Source: an uncultured Collinsella sp. (GTDB lineage: Bacteria > Actinomycetota > Coriobacteriia > Coriobacteriales > Coriobacteriaceae). From it: a stretch of 34,097 nt of DNA. The first letter of the stretch is position 1; each line of letters begins with the position of its first letter. Positions 7,718-15,096 of the stretch are shown piece by piece. The stretch is from NCBI GenBank assembly GCA_900547765.1, contig URIA01000024.1, positions 1 to 34,097 of the forward strand, read 5' to 3'. The notes under the pieces are model-generated. The model did not search any database. It worked only from the letters and a program-made list of their open reading frames with translations, and was not told where the DNA came from. Position numbers and translations under genes: made by a program.

Positions 7718-8164
7718 TTACTCGGCGAGCTGCTTTAGCACATCGCAGGCGATGTCGACGGCGTCGTCGATGCAGCCGGGGCAGCTGCGGAGCGGACCCT
7801 GGTCCGATCCGACGCCTTTGAGCGTGCCGCAGACGGTCGTGGTGTTCTTCTCGCCAAAGCGCTTGGCAATCTCGCGCGACAGCTTGTAGGTCTGGCCCTT
7901 GGTCTTGGGGTTCTCCATACCGTCGCTCATCACAAAGCCCATGATGGCCACGGCGCCCGAGATGGCGCCGCAGGTCTCGGTCATGCCGCCCATGCCGGCG
8001 CCAAAGCCCTCGGTGAGGGTAAAGGCGATCTGGGGGTCGAGCCCCACAGCGGGCGCGAGCGTGCAAGCGACAGCCTGGGCGCAGTTAAAGCCGCGGGCGT
8101 GGTACTCGGCAGCCTGAGCCTGGCAGGCGGCAGTGTTGAGCTGGGTGGTATCGATCTGCTTCAT
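7718..8164 (-). CDS. C_GCAxxG_C_C family redox-like protein
   Basis: This is a small cytoplasmic protein of 148 residues from the C_GCAxxG_C_C family, named for its conserved cysteines. Here they appear as FNCAQAV, the GCAxxG-like ETCGAISGAVAIMG, VCGTLKG and SCPGCIDDAV. The family is common in anaerobes and presumed to bind metal or a redox cofactor, but no reaction is established. The frame is open to 8260 with several ATGs. I chose the ATG at 8164 because AAGGAG lies seven bases upstream of it, while the ATG at 8182 and the one at 8260 have no such site. It is a single gene, convergent with yigZ and divergent from the sulfhydrylase gene. Confidence 0.8.
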   Translation of the reverse strand: MKQIDTTQLNTAACQAQAAEYHARGFNCAQAVACTLAPAVGLDPQIAFTLTEGFGAGMGGMTETCGAISGAVAIMGFVMSDGMENPKTKGQTYKLSREIAKRFGEKNTTTVCGTLKGVGSDQGPLRSCPGCIDDAVDIACDVLKQLAE

Positions 8165-8281
8165 CGTTGTCTCCTTGTTCATGGTGTACCCGCCTATGGT
8201 ACCCTTGCCGGCGCATTCGCTTATCGAGACCGCAGTGCATATCTCATTGTTTTTCGCCATCGAACACTTTCTTAAGATTTA

Positions 8282-8308
8282 GGACAAATAAACCTGATTA
8301 ATTTGTCC
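8282..8308. repeat. Inverted repeat upstream of the sulfhydrylase gene
   Basis: GGACAAAT (8282-8289) and ATTTGTCC (8301-8308) are perfect complements around an 11-base A/T-rich loop. The repeat lies between the divergent C_GCAxxG_C_C and sulfhydrylase genes, where an operator would be expected. No matching riboswitch consensus is visible. Confidence 0.4.
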
Positions 8309-8397
8309 CATAACCTATCGGCGGGATGGGTTGAGAGGGGTGCGGGGTAGCGGTATCGTGAACCGAATAAAACAAAACCCAAGTAAGGGAGTTGGAT

Positions 8398-9681
8398 ATG
8401 AGCGAGCAGACCATCGGTACTACATGTGTTCAGGGCGGCTATCACCCGGGAGATGCGGAGCCGCGCCAGGTGCCCATCTACCAGTCCACCACGTGGAAAT
8501 ACGACACGTCCGAGCACATGGGCAAGCTGTTTGACCTGGAGGAGTCGGGCTACTTCTACAGCCGTCTGCAGAATCCCACGTGCGATCTGGTTGCCGCCAA
8601 GATCTGCGAGATGGAGGGCGGCACCGCTGCGATGCTCACGAGCTCGGGCATGGCCGCGAACTTCCTCGCGATCTTTAACGTGGCCGGTGCCGGTGATCAC
8701 GTGGTCGCGAGCTCTGCTATCTACGGCGGTACCTACAACCTGCTTGCCCATACCATGGGCCGCATGGGCGTGACTTGCACGTTCGTCGCCCCCGACTGCA
8801 CCGATGAGGAGCTCGAGGCAGCCTTTGAGCCCAATACCAAGCTTGTCTTGGGCGAGACGATTGCCAACCCCGCCCTTGCCGTGCTCGATATTGAGCGCTT
8901 TGCCAAGGCCGCGCATGACCACGGCGTGCCGCTGATGGTCGACAACACCTTCCCGACGCCCGTGATGTGCCGTCCCTTTGAGTGGGGCGCCGACATCGTT
9001 ACGCACTCCACCACCAAGTACATGGATGGACATGCTGCCTACCTGGGCGGCGTGATTGTCGACCACGGCCAGTTTGACTGGATGGCCCATGCGGACAAGT
9101 TCCCGGGTCTCACCACGCCTGACGAGAGCTACCACGGCGTGACCTATGCCGAGAAGTTCGGCCGTGAGGGCGCCTTTATTACCAAGGCCACCGCGCAGCT
9201 CATGCGCGACCTCGGCCCCATGCAGAACCCGCAGGCGGCATTCTTCTTGAACAGCTCGCTCGAGAGCCTGCATGTGCGCATGCCGCGTCATTGCGAGAAC
9301 GGCTTTGCCGTTGCCAAGTTCCTGCAGAGCCATCCCAAGGTGCGCTTCGTGAGCTATCCGGGCCTGGAGGGCGATAAGTACTATGACCTGGCTCAGAAGT
9401 ACATGCCCAACGGTACTTGCGGCGTTGTGAGCTTTGGCTTTAACGGTGGTCGCGCGGCGGCCGAGACCTTTATGAAGAGCCTCAAGCTCGCCCAGATCGC
9501 CACGCATGTGGCCGACGCCCGCACTTGCTGCCTGCATCCCGCTAACGCTACGCATCGCCAGATGAACGATGAGGAGCTCATCGCCTGCGGCATCTCCGCC
9601 GACATGGTGCGCCTGTCGTGCGGCCTCGAGGACACGGCCGATCTGATTGCCGACCTTGAGCAGGCGCTCGAGCAGTGCTAG
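8398..9681 (+). CDS. metY: O-acetylhomoserine sulfhydrylase / Cys-Met metabolism PLP enzyme
   Basis: This 427-residue PLP enzyme of the Cys/Met metabolism family probably makes homocysteine from O-acetylhomoserine and sulfide. It has the N-terminal VPIYQSTTWKYD, the YSRLQNPT segment, the cofactor-stacking region TSSGMAANFLAI, and the Schiff-base lysine K207 in HSTTKYMDGH. The C-terminal THVADARTCCLHPANATHRQ and RLSCGLEDTADLIADLEQAL follow. The length and the THRQMNDEEL segment favour O-acetylhomoserine sulfhydrylase over cystathionine lyases of about 380 residues. Methionine gamma-lyase activity is the main alternative and cannot be excluded. The ATG at 8398 lies six bases after GGGAG; the TTG at 8392 is less likely. 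A strong terminator follows. Confidence 0.85.
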   Translation: MSEQTIGTTCVQGGYHPGDAEPRQVPIYQSTTWKYDTSEHMGKLFDLEESGYFYSRLQNPTCDLVAAKICEMEGGTAAMLTSSGMAANFLAIFNVAGAGDHVVASSAIYGGTYNLLAHTMGRMGVTCTFVAPDCTDEELEAAFEPNTKLVLGETIANPALAVLDIERFAKAAHDHGVPLMVDNTFPTPVMCRPFEWGADIVTHSTTKYMDGHAAYLGGVIVDHGQFDWMAHADKFPGLTTPDESYHGVTYAEKFGREGAFITKATAQLMRDLGPMQNPQAAFFLNSSLESLHVRMPRHCENGFAVAKFLQSHPKVRFVSYPGLEGDKYYDLAQKYMPNGTCGVVSFGFNGGRAAAETFMKSLKLAQIATHVADARTCCLHPANATHRQMNDEELIACGISADMVRLSCGLEDTADLIADLEQALEQC

Positions 9682-9750
9682 GCTAGCGTTCGCATAAGTC
9701 GCCGATGCCAGCAGAAAGCTTCGGTGACCTTTCGTTCCGATTCCGTAGGC

Positions 9751-9796
9751 GGGACCCCAATCGCGACTGTTCGCAGGCGATTGGGGCCCCGTTTTT
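9751..9796 (+). terminator. Rho-independent terminator after the sulfhydrylase gene
   Basis: GGGACCCCAATCGC (9751-9764) pairs with GCGATTGGGGCCCC (9777-9790), followed by GTTTTT. It ends just before the ribosome binding site of the MFS gene, so it could also act as an attenuator for that gene. Confidence 0.85.
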
Positions 9797-9822
9797 GCGT
9801 TGCACCACTCGAAAGGATGGAT

Positions 9823-11127
9823 ATGGAAAAAACTGCAGAGCAGCTGCGCCGCGAGCGCATTGCCCTAGAGGGCGACACCCATGGCAAGAACAAATGGGCG
9901 ATTCTGTTTACCGTGCTCATCATGACGTTTATGGTGTGTCTGGATTCGACCGTCGTGACCGTGGCGCTGCCCGTGATGCAAAAGGAGCTGGGTGTGGGCC
10001 TCGATCGCATTCAGCTGGTGAGCTCGGTGTATCTGCTTGCGACATGCGTGGCTATGTTGCCGTTTGGCCGTCTGGGCGACGTGCGCGGCAAGGTGGGCGT
10101 ATTCCAGCTGGGCGTCATCGTCTTTACGGTCGGTTCGCTGCTGTGCGGCCTTTCGGCCTCGCTCGAGGTTCTTATCCTGGCACGCATTGTTCAGGGCGTC
10201 GGTTGCGCGGCGGCCATGGCTAACAACATGGGTATCATCACCGAGTCGTTTCCGGCGCGCGAGCGCGGTCGTGCCATGGGTATTCTCGCGACCTTCGTGG
10301 CCCTCGGCATGATGTGCGGCCCCGTGCTCGGCGGCATGCTGGTGGCAAGCTTTCCCTGGGAGAGCATCTTCCTCATCAACCTGCCCATTGGCGTCATCTC
10401 GTTTATCGTGGGACTCTATACACTACCGCATGTTAAGCCGGAGGCCGGCGAGCGCCCCATGTCCCTGATCGAGGCCGCTCGTCGCTGCTTTGCAAATTCG
10501 GCCTTCACCATCAACCTTGCTTGCATGCTCATCGTGTTCGTTGGTATTGGCGCATCCGAGTTTATTCTGCCGTTCTATTTTCAGGACGCCCACGGCTTTG
10601 GTTCCGACATCTCTGGGCTACTCTTTTTGGCGCTGCCGATGGTGAATGCCTTTATCGGCCCGCTTTCGGGCACGGTTTCGGACCGTGTTGGCTGCGAGGG
10701 CCCCACGGCAGTCGGCCTGGGTGTGTACGTGTGCGGTCTCTTTGCGGTGAGCACGCTCAACGAGCATTCCTCCATCCTTGTGATCGTGTGCTGCGTCGCA
10801 TTTATGTCGCTCGGTACGTCGATTTTCCAAAGCCCTAACAACTCCCTGTATATGGGTTCGGCCCCGCGCGAGGCGCTCGGTTTTGCGGGCAGCTTGGGCA
10901 GTTTGGCGCGCTACGCTGGCATGGCATTCGGCATTACGGTGGCGTCGCATATCCTGTATGGGCAGATGAGCGTGGCGATGGGCGAGGCCGTGACCAGTTT
11001 CGTTGCAGGCCGTCCGGATGTATTCCTATTCGGTTTTCGCTCGGTGTTCTACGTGCTTATGGCTGTGGCCGCTGTGGGTTTTGCGCTCGCCATGGTGCGT
11101 TTGGTGAGGATGCGCGCCCGCCATTAG
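9823..11127 (+). CDS. MFS transporter, DHA2 (EmrB/QacA) type
   Basis: This is a 434-residue integral membrane protein of the major facilitator superfamily. The first helix has the DHA2 signature MVCLDSTVVTVALPVMQKELG, and the loop after helix 2 has the MFS motif A as GRLGDVRGKVGVFQLG. The fifth-helix motif C appears as LGMMCGPVLGGMLV, typical of drug/proton antiporters. Further helices run to the C-terminus with the partial motif SGTVSDRVGCEGP. It probably exports a drug-like or metabolite substrate with proton exchange, but the substrate is not predictable. The start is ATG at 9823, six bases after GAAAGG; an in-frame ATG at 9817 directly abuts that site. It is somewhat shorter than the 460-500 residues usual for 14-helix members. 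Confidence 0.88.
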   Translation: MEKTAEQLRRERIALEGDTHGKNKWAILFTVLIMTFMVCLDSTVVTVALPVMQKELGVGLDRIQLVSSVYLLATCVAMLPFGRLGDVRGKVGVFQLGVIVFTVGSLLCGLSASLEVLILARIVQGVGCAAAMANNMGIITESFPARERGRAMGILATFVALGMMCGPVLGGMLVASFPWESIFLINLPIGVISFIVGLYTLPHVKPEAGERPMSLIEAARRCFANSAFTINLACMLIVFVGIGASEFILPFYFQDAHGFGSDISGLLFLALPMVNAFIGPLSGTVSDRVGCEGPTAVGLGVYVCGLFAVSTLNEHSSILVIVCCVAFMSLGTSIFQSPNNSLYMGSAPREALGFAGSLGSLARYAGMAFGITVASHILYGQMSVAMGEAVTSFVAGRPDVFLFGFRSVFYVLMAVAAVGFALAMVRLVRMRARH

Positions 11128-11285
11128 CGTGTTGGGAGGCTGCCTGCCACGTATTCGCGCCGTCCCAAAAAGACTGGTTTGTGGTGCGATGCGGCTTGTG
11201 GGACAGGCGGGGGTCGGTCCGTGGTAGACTATCGAACAACGTTTATTAATCGCGCGGTATCGTTGCCGCGAGAAGGGGTTGCGCC

Positions 11286-11864
11286 ATGCAGGAGCTTGAG
11301 GATCGTATTCGCCATGACGGCATCGTAAAGGCCGGTAACGTCCTTAAGGTTGATGCCTTCCTCAACCACCAGTGCGACGTTGAGCTGTTCGACCACATGG
11401 GCGCCGAGTGGGCCCGTCTGTTCAAGAATGTCGAGATCAACAAGATCCTGACGATTGAGGCTTCGGGCATTGGTATGGCTTGCATTGCAGCCCAGCACTT
11501 TGGCGGCGTGCCGGTGGTCTTTGCCAAGAAGGCCCAGTCCATCAACCTCGACGGCGAGCAGTATGCCACGACCATCTACTCCTTTACCAAGCAGAAGGAG
11601 TACCCGGTCATCGTTGGCAAGCGTTTCCTGTCCGAGGGCGACAAGGTCCTGATCATCGACGACTTCTTGGCCAACGGCTGCGCGCTCGAGGGTCTTATCA
11701 AGATCTGCGAGGCTGCGGGTGCCGAGGTGTCCGGTATTGGCATTGCGGTGGAGAAGGGCTTCCAGGGCGGCGGTGATAAGCTCCGCGAGCGCGGCTTCCG
11801 CGTTGAGAGCCTGGCCCGTATCGCCGATATGGACTGCGAGACCGGCGAGATCACCTTCGCCTAA
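11286..11864 (+). CDS. xpt: Xanthine phosphoribosyltransferase
   Basis: This cytoplasmic salvage enzyme of 192 residues converts xanthine and PRPP to XMP. It aligns along its whole length with Bacillus Xpt, with landmarks GNVLKVDAFLNHQ, LTIEASGIG, VPVVFAKK and the YSFTKQKE segment. The PRPP-binding loop is VLIIDDFLANGCA (residues 121-133). GIGIAVEKGFQGG and RVESLARI come near the end. The ATG follows AAGGGG by seven bases. A small GC hairpin CGCGG/CCGCG lies in the leader, but no purine riboswitch core is present, unlike in Bacillus. A large terminator-like palindrome separates it from the next gene. Confidence 0.95.
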   Translation: MQELEDRIRHDGIVKAGNVLKVDAFLNHQCDVELFDHMGAEWARLFKNVEINKILTIEASGIGMACIAAQHFGGVPVVFAKKAQSINLDGEQYATTIYSFTKQKEYPVIVGKRFLSEGDKVLIIDDFLANGCALEGLIKICEAAGAEVSGIGIAVEKGFQGGGDKLRERGFRVESLARIADMDCETGEITFA

Positions 11865-11893
11865 GCGCGCAACACAAGCGATTGGTATGCGAT

Positions 11894-11927
11894 GTGACAA
11901 AGGGACCGTCCCTTTGTCACATTTTTT
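11894..11927 (+). terminator. Palindromic terminator after xpt (GGGAC-type repeat)
   Basis: TGTGACAAAGGGAC pairs with GTCCCTTTGTCACA, nearly without a loop, and is followed by six T. It functions as an intrinsic terminator. Its AGGGAC(C/T)GT core is shared with the hairpin at 12339-12407. Confidence 0.8.
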
Positions 11928-11947
11928 GTATGAGGGGAGGTGTTGAT

Positions 11948-12328
11948 ATGGATGAGAACAAGATGGGATGGCGCGAATATGCGCGCTATGCCGAGATGTC
12001 GGTCGAGGAGTTGGCGCGCGATTGCGAGGTGCAGGTGTTTCGCGCGACGGGTCCGGGCGGGCAGGGCGTGAACACGACGGACTCGGCGGTGCGTATGAAG
12101 CATGGGCCCACGGGGATTGTCGTGACGGCGCGCGAGAGCCGTAGTCAGTTTCAGAATCGCGCGAGCTGTCTGCGTAAGCTGCGCGCTGAGCTGGAGCGTC
12201 GCGGGCGTCCACCGCGCCGACGCGTAAAGACTAAGGTGCCTCTGCGCTCTCGCCAGCGCAGGCTCAATGACAAGCACTTCAACGCGATTAAAAAGGCCAA
12301 CCGTCGCAAGCCGGGCGGGGAGGAATGA
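11948..12328 (+). CDS. Peptide chain release factor-like protein (GGQ domain only)
   Basis: This 126-residue protein contains the class I release factor catalytic domain: RATGPGGQGVNTTDSAVRMKH, with the GGQ at residues 37-39 that promotes peptidyl-tRNA hydrolysis. It then has TGIVVTARESRSQFQNR and a long basic tail (RRGRPPRRRVKTKVPLRSRQRR) suited to binding rRNA. The stop-codon-recognising domain of RF1/RF2 is absent. It is thus like ArfB (YaeJ) or the RF-H type that rescue stalled ribosomes; which one is uncertain. The ATG at 11948 lies seven bases after GGGAGG. The gene stands alone between two long palindromes. Confidence 0.85.
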   Translation: MDENKMGWREYARYAEMSVEELARDCEVQVFRATGPGGQGVNTTDSAVRMKHGPTGIVVTARESRSQFQNRASCLRKLRAELERRGRPPRRRVKTKVPLRSRQRRLNDKHFNAIKKANRRKPGGEE

Positions 12329-12338
12329 TCTTCTCAAT

Positions 12339-12407
12339 AAGTTGCGGTGAAATAGGGACTGTTTCGCGGCTTTAGCTGCATAAACAGTCCCTATTTCACT
12401 GCAACTT
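12339..12407. repeat. Long near-perfect hairpin (26-bp arms, GGGAC-type repeat)
   Basis: Bases 12339-12364 are the reverse complement of 12382-12407 apart from one G-U position. The loop itself can pair GCGGC with GCTGC. No U-run follows on either strand, so it is not a typical terminator although it lies between convergent genes. The arms contain TAGGGACTGTTT, similar in its core to the terminator at 11894. Confidence 0.8.
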
Positions 12408-12415
12408 AGGTGGGG

Positions 12416-13378
12416 TTAGCGGGTTGGGTGCCAGACTTGGAGGGCGCCGGGTAGGATGTCGACTTCGATGCGCGAGGCGACGATGGGCTCGCCGTCGGCC
12501 TGGATGGGGTAGTCGGGCTCCTCAAAGGTGAGCTCGGCATGGCGGCAGCGGCGCATGCGAACCGGCGGCAACTTGGTGTGGTGGCCGTCCTTGGCCGAAA
12601 GGAACATGGGTAGGGCAACCGCGCGGGGGACAGGGCCGCAGGCGTAGCAGACGTCGAGTATGCCGTCGCAGGGGTCGGCATCGGGGCAGATGCGATAGCC
12701 CGAGCCATACGTGGGGCCCAGCTGTATCGCCATGATAATCGCCCTCACGCGCTCGGCGGGCGTGCCGTCAAAGCTGACTGTCATGGGGTAGTTGCGATAG
12801 CGCAGGCCAAACTGCTCAAGTCCCGAGAGGGTGTAGAGCGGAGCACCCGTCAAGCCGGTCTTTTTGCGCAACTCGGTGGTGCCCAGACCAATAGCGGCAT
12901 CGATGCCGACCGAAAGCGTCTGGTCGTAGTACTCAACGGTAGCCTCGCTGCTGCCGTTCGCAGGGCTCCACGAGCGAATGCGCCCGATGTCCTGACGCTG
13001 CAGCTCGCAGGTGAGCAGCGCGCCAGAATCCTTGCCGGAGAAATCGTCGATGCCGAGCGTCTGGGCAAAATCGTTTCCGGAGCCCACGGGCAGGACGGCA
13101 AGAGCGGGGCGGGCGTCCTCCTTTTGCGTCATAAGCCCGTTGACGACCTCGTGAATCACGCCGTCGCCGCCAAGGGCGATAACGGTGCGATAGCCCTGAG
13201 CCTGCGCGGCCAGCTCCTTGGCGTGTCCCATACGCTCGGTCAACACCAGGTCAAACTGGGATGCGCGTGCAGTCATGTCCAAAAAGCGCTGCAGGCGCTC
13301 GGCAACTTCGCGCGCCGCACCCGACTGGGCGGCTGGGTTGGCGATGATGAGCGTGCGACCAAAATCAGTTGCGTGCAT
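12416..13378 (-). CDS. Diacylglycerol/lipid kinase family protein
   Basis: This 320-residue protein belongs to the DagK/YegS/BmrU lipid kinase family, which phosphorylates diacylglycerol or related lipids at the inner face of the membrane. The N-terminal catalytic domain begins RTLIIANPAAQSGAA and carries the nucleotide-binding motif ALGGDGVIHEVVNGL and the VLPVGSGNDFAQTLGI segment. The C-terminal beta-sandwich contains LSVGIDAAIG and ends with the usual PIQADGEPIVASRIEVDILPGALQVW. I chose the ATG at 13378, seven bases after GGGAG on the minus strand; an in-frame ATG at 13402 lacks such a site. A role in recycling diacylglycerol from lipoteichoic acid synthesis is possible but not shown by the context. 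Confidence 0.88.
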   Translation of the reverse strand: MHATDFGRTLIIANPAAQSGAAREVAERLQRFLDMTARASQFDLVLTERMGHAKELAAQAQGYRTVIALGGDGVIHEVVNGLMTQKEDARPALAVLPVGSGNDFAQTLGIDDFSGKDSGALLTCELQRQDIGRIRSWSPANGSSEATVEYYDQTLSVGIDAAIGLGTTELRKKTGLTGAPLYTLSGLEQFGLRYRNYPMTVSFDGTPAERVRAIIMAIQLGPTYGSGYRICPDADPCDGILDVCYACGPVPRAVALPMFLSAKDGHHTKLPPVRMRRCRHAELTFEEPDYPIQADGEPIVASRIEVDILPGALQVWHPTR

Positions 13379-13464
13379 GGGGCGACTCCCGGCGTGTGAC
13401 ATGACAGTGCGGTCGCGCTCAGGTCGAATTGCCCCCGATTGTGGCTGCACGGCGATTATTACAT

Positions 13465-14886
13465 CTACTCTATCAGGTCGTTGTGGCGCTCGATAGCATC
13501 CGCTACCGTACCGCCCTCATCCACAATAAGCGAGCGGCGCTTGGGTGAGATGATGCGCTGGGCGGGGTACACGCCGCGGTGTCCGCCGGTTAGGTAGCTG
13601 ATAAAGGCCACGATGACAAAGAACCCGGCGGCCGTGCCGTGGAACAGGTCGATGGCCATCATGCAGGTGGTGATGGGCACGTTGAGGCCGGCGCAGAACA
13701 CGCCGAGCATGCCGAGAGCCGCCAGAAAACTGGGGTCAAGCCCGGTAAGGCAACCGATCCAGCCACCGAGTGCCGCACCGATGCCAAACAGGGGCGTGAC
13801 CTCGCCGCCTTGGAAGCCCGCGCCCAGGGTAAGCGCTGTGACGACCAACTTGATGGCTGCGTCCGCCAGGGTGGTGTTGCCTGCAAATCCGGCGCCGGAA
13901 AGCCACGTGGAAAGGCCGGCGTAGTCCCAGGCGTCAAGGAGGGCATAGGCGGCCAAAACCACGAGTGCGCCTATGAGTGCGCGGACGAGGTAATTGGTGA
14001 TAATGCGACCGTACAGGCTCTTGACGGTTCGAACCGACCAGGCAAAGAGGCGTGCCGTCAGACCGAAGATGATGGCGCTGATAACAACGATGGCAACCGT
14101 CCGCGGCGTCATGCCGGGAACGCTGGCGATGACATTCGCTTCGTACTCGGTGCCCAGGGCGAGTGATGTAAAGTAGCCGGTAAACGAGGCGACCAGGCAG
14201 TAGATGCCCGCGGTGTAGTCGATCTTGCCGATAAAGCACATCTCCATGCCAAAGAAAGCTCCGGCAAGGGGCGAACCGAATACGGCGCCAAAGGCCGATG
14301 AGATGCCGGCGAGCATGAGGTCGTGGTGGTCATGCTTTTTGAGGTGGGCGAGGCTCGAGATGTTGCTGGCGATGGTGCCGCCAATCTGCACCGCGGCTCC
14401 CTCGCGACCGGCCGATCCGCCCGTTAGGTGCGTGAGTGTGGAGCAGACGAAGGTGAGGACGGCCATGCGCATATGGATGAGGCGTGTGCCCAGAGCGGAG
14501 TCGATGACCAGGTTGTTGCCACGCTTTGCGGCGAGACCGTGGTTTTTGTACACCCATGCGGTGGCAACGCCCACAACGGGAAGCAAGGCGTAGACCCACG
14601 CATGGTGCTCGCGATAGTCGGTCGCGATATTCAACGAGGCCAAAAACGCCCAAGCGGCAACGCCCATGGCGAGCGAGACGATGACGACGAGTGCGAGCAA
14701 CTTAGCGCTCGCGAGTAGGTTGCGGGCGTTGCGGCGCGTGTCGGCAGCCAAGAGATGCTCGGAGCGGGTGAGCTGATGCCTGCCTGCCGTGATGACGTCG
14801 TTCAGGGAAAAAAAGCCGCCTTCGTCGAGCGGCTGGGAATGATCCTGCGCTTCGTTTGCGCTTTCGGGTTTGTCGTTATGAGCCAT
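13465..14886 (-). CDS. CLC family anion channel/antiporter, fluoride-exporter type
   Basis: This 473-residue membrane protein has an acidic cytoplasmic N-terminus of about 55 residues and then the CLC core of many hydrophobic segments. The gating-glutamate motif is GGSAGREGAAVQIGG (E162), and the later pore motif is GGEVTPLFGIGAALGG. The first pore loop reads RGNNLVI (residues 122-128) rather than the GSGIP of chloride-type CLCs. These three features match the fluoride/proton antiporter clade (CLC-F, EriCF) as I recall it, though there a Met often follows GN where this protein has Asn. Fluoride export is therefore an inference. ATG at 14886 follows GAGGAA. A TATAAT lies upstream at 14921-14916; no fluoride riboswitch is visible. 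Confidence 0.82.
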   Translation of the reverse strand: MAHNDKPESANEAQDHSQPLDEGGFFSLNDVITAGRHQLTRSEHLLAADTRRNARNLLASAKLLALVVIVSLAMGVAAWAFLASLNIATDYREHHAWVYALLPVVGVATAWVYKNHGLAAKRGNNLVIDSALGTRLIHMRMAVLTFVCSTLTHLTGGSAGREGAAVQIGGTIASNISSLAHLKKHDHHDLMLAGISSAFGAVFGSPLAGAFFGMEMCFIGKIDYTAGIYCLVASFTGYFTSLALGTEYEANVIASVPGMTPRTVAIVVISAIIFGLTARLFAWSVRTVKSLYGRIITNYLVRALIGALVVLAAYALLDAWDYAGLSTWLSGAGFAGNTTLADAAIKLVVTALTLGAGFQGGEVTPLFGIGAALGGWIGCLTGLDPSFLAALGMLGVFCAGLNVPITTCMMAIDLFHGTAAGFFVIVAFISYLTGGHRGVYPAQRIISPKRRSLIVDEGGTVADAIERHNDLIE

Positions 14887-15096
14887 ACGTTCCTCTTTTA
14901 GGTTGCAACGCAAGCATTATAAAACGCGGTAAACGCGACGAGCCGGTGGGTTGGTTTCCATTCTATTTCGCGGCCTGCAACCGACAGGTGTATTTGCGGG
15001 TGCAGGCCGAGTCGCGGTCGTGCGTCGGGGGATTATACTGAGACAAGCATAAAGAATCGGCGTTCCTGTTGTTCGCCGTGGCATTAAGAGGTGCAT

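Noticed and set aside
11128..11285. Purine riboswitch upstream of xpt
   Set aside because: Neither the conserved junction bases nor the paired loops of the purine aptamer are present.
14887..15096. Fluoride riboswitch upstream of the CLC gene, or a molybdenum-cofactor riboswitch upstream of moeA
   Set aside because: The fluoride aptamer core is not seen on the minus strand. The CGGCCTGCA/TGCAGGCCG repeat on the plus strand alone is not enough to claim a cofactor aptamer.
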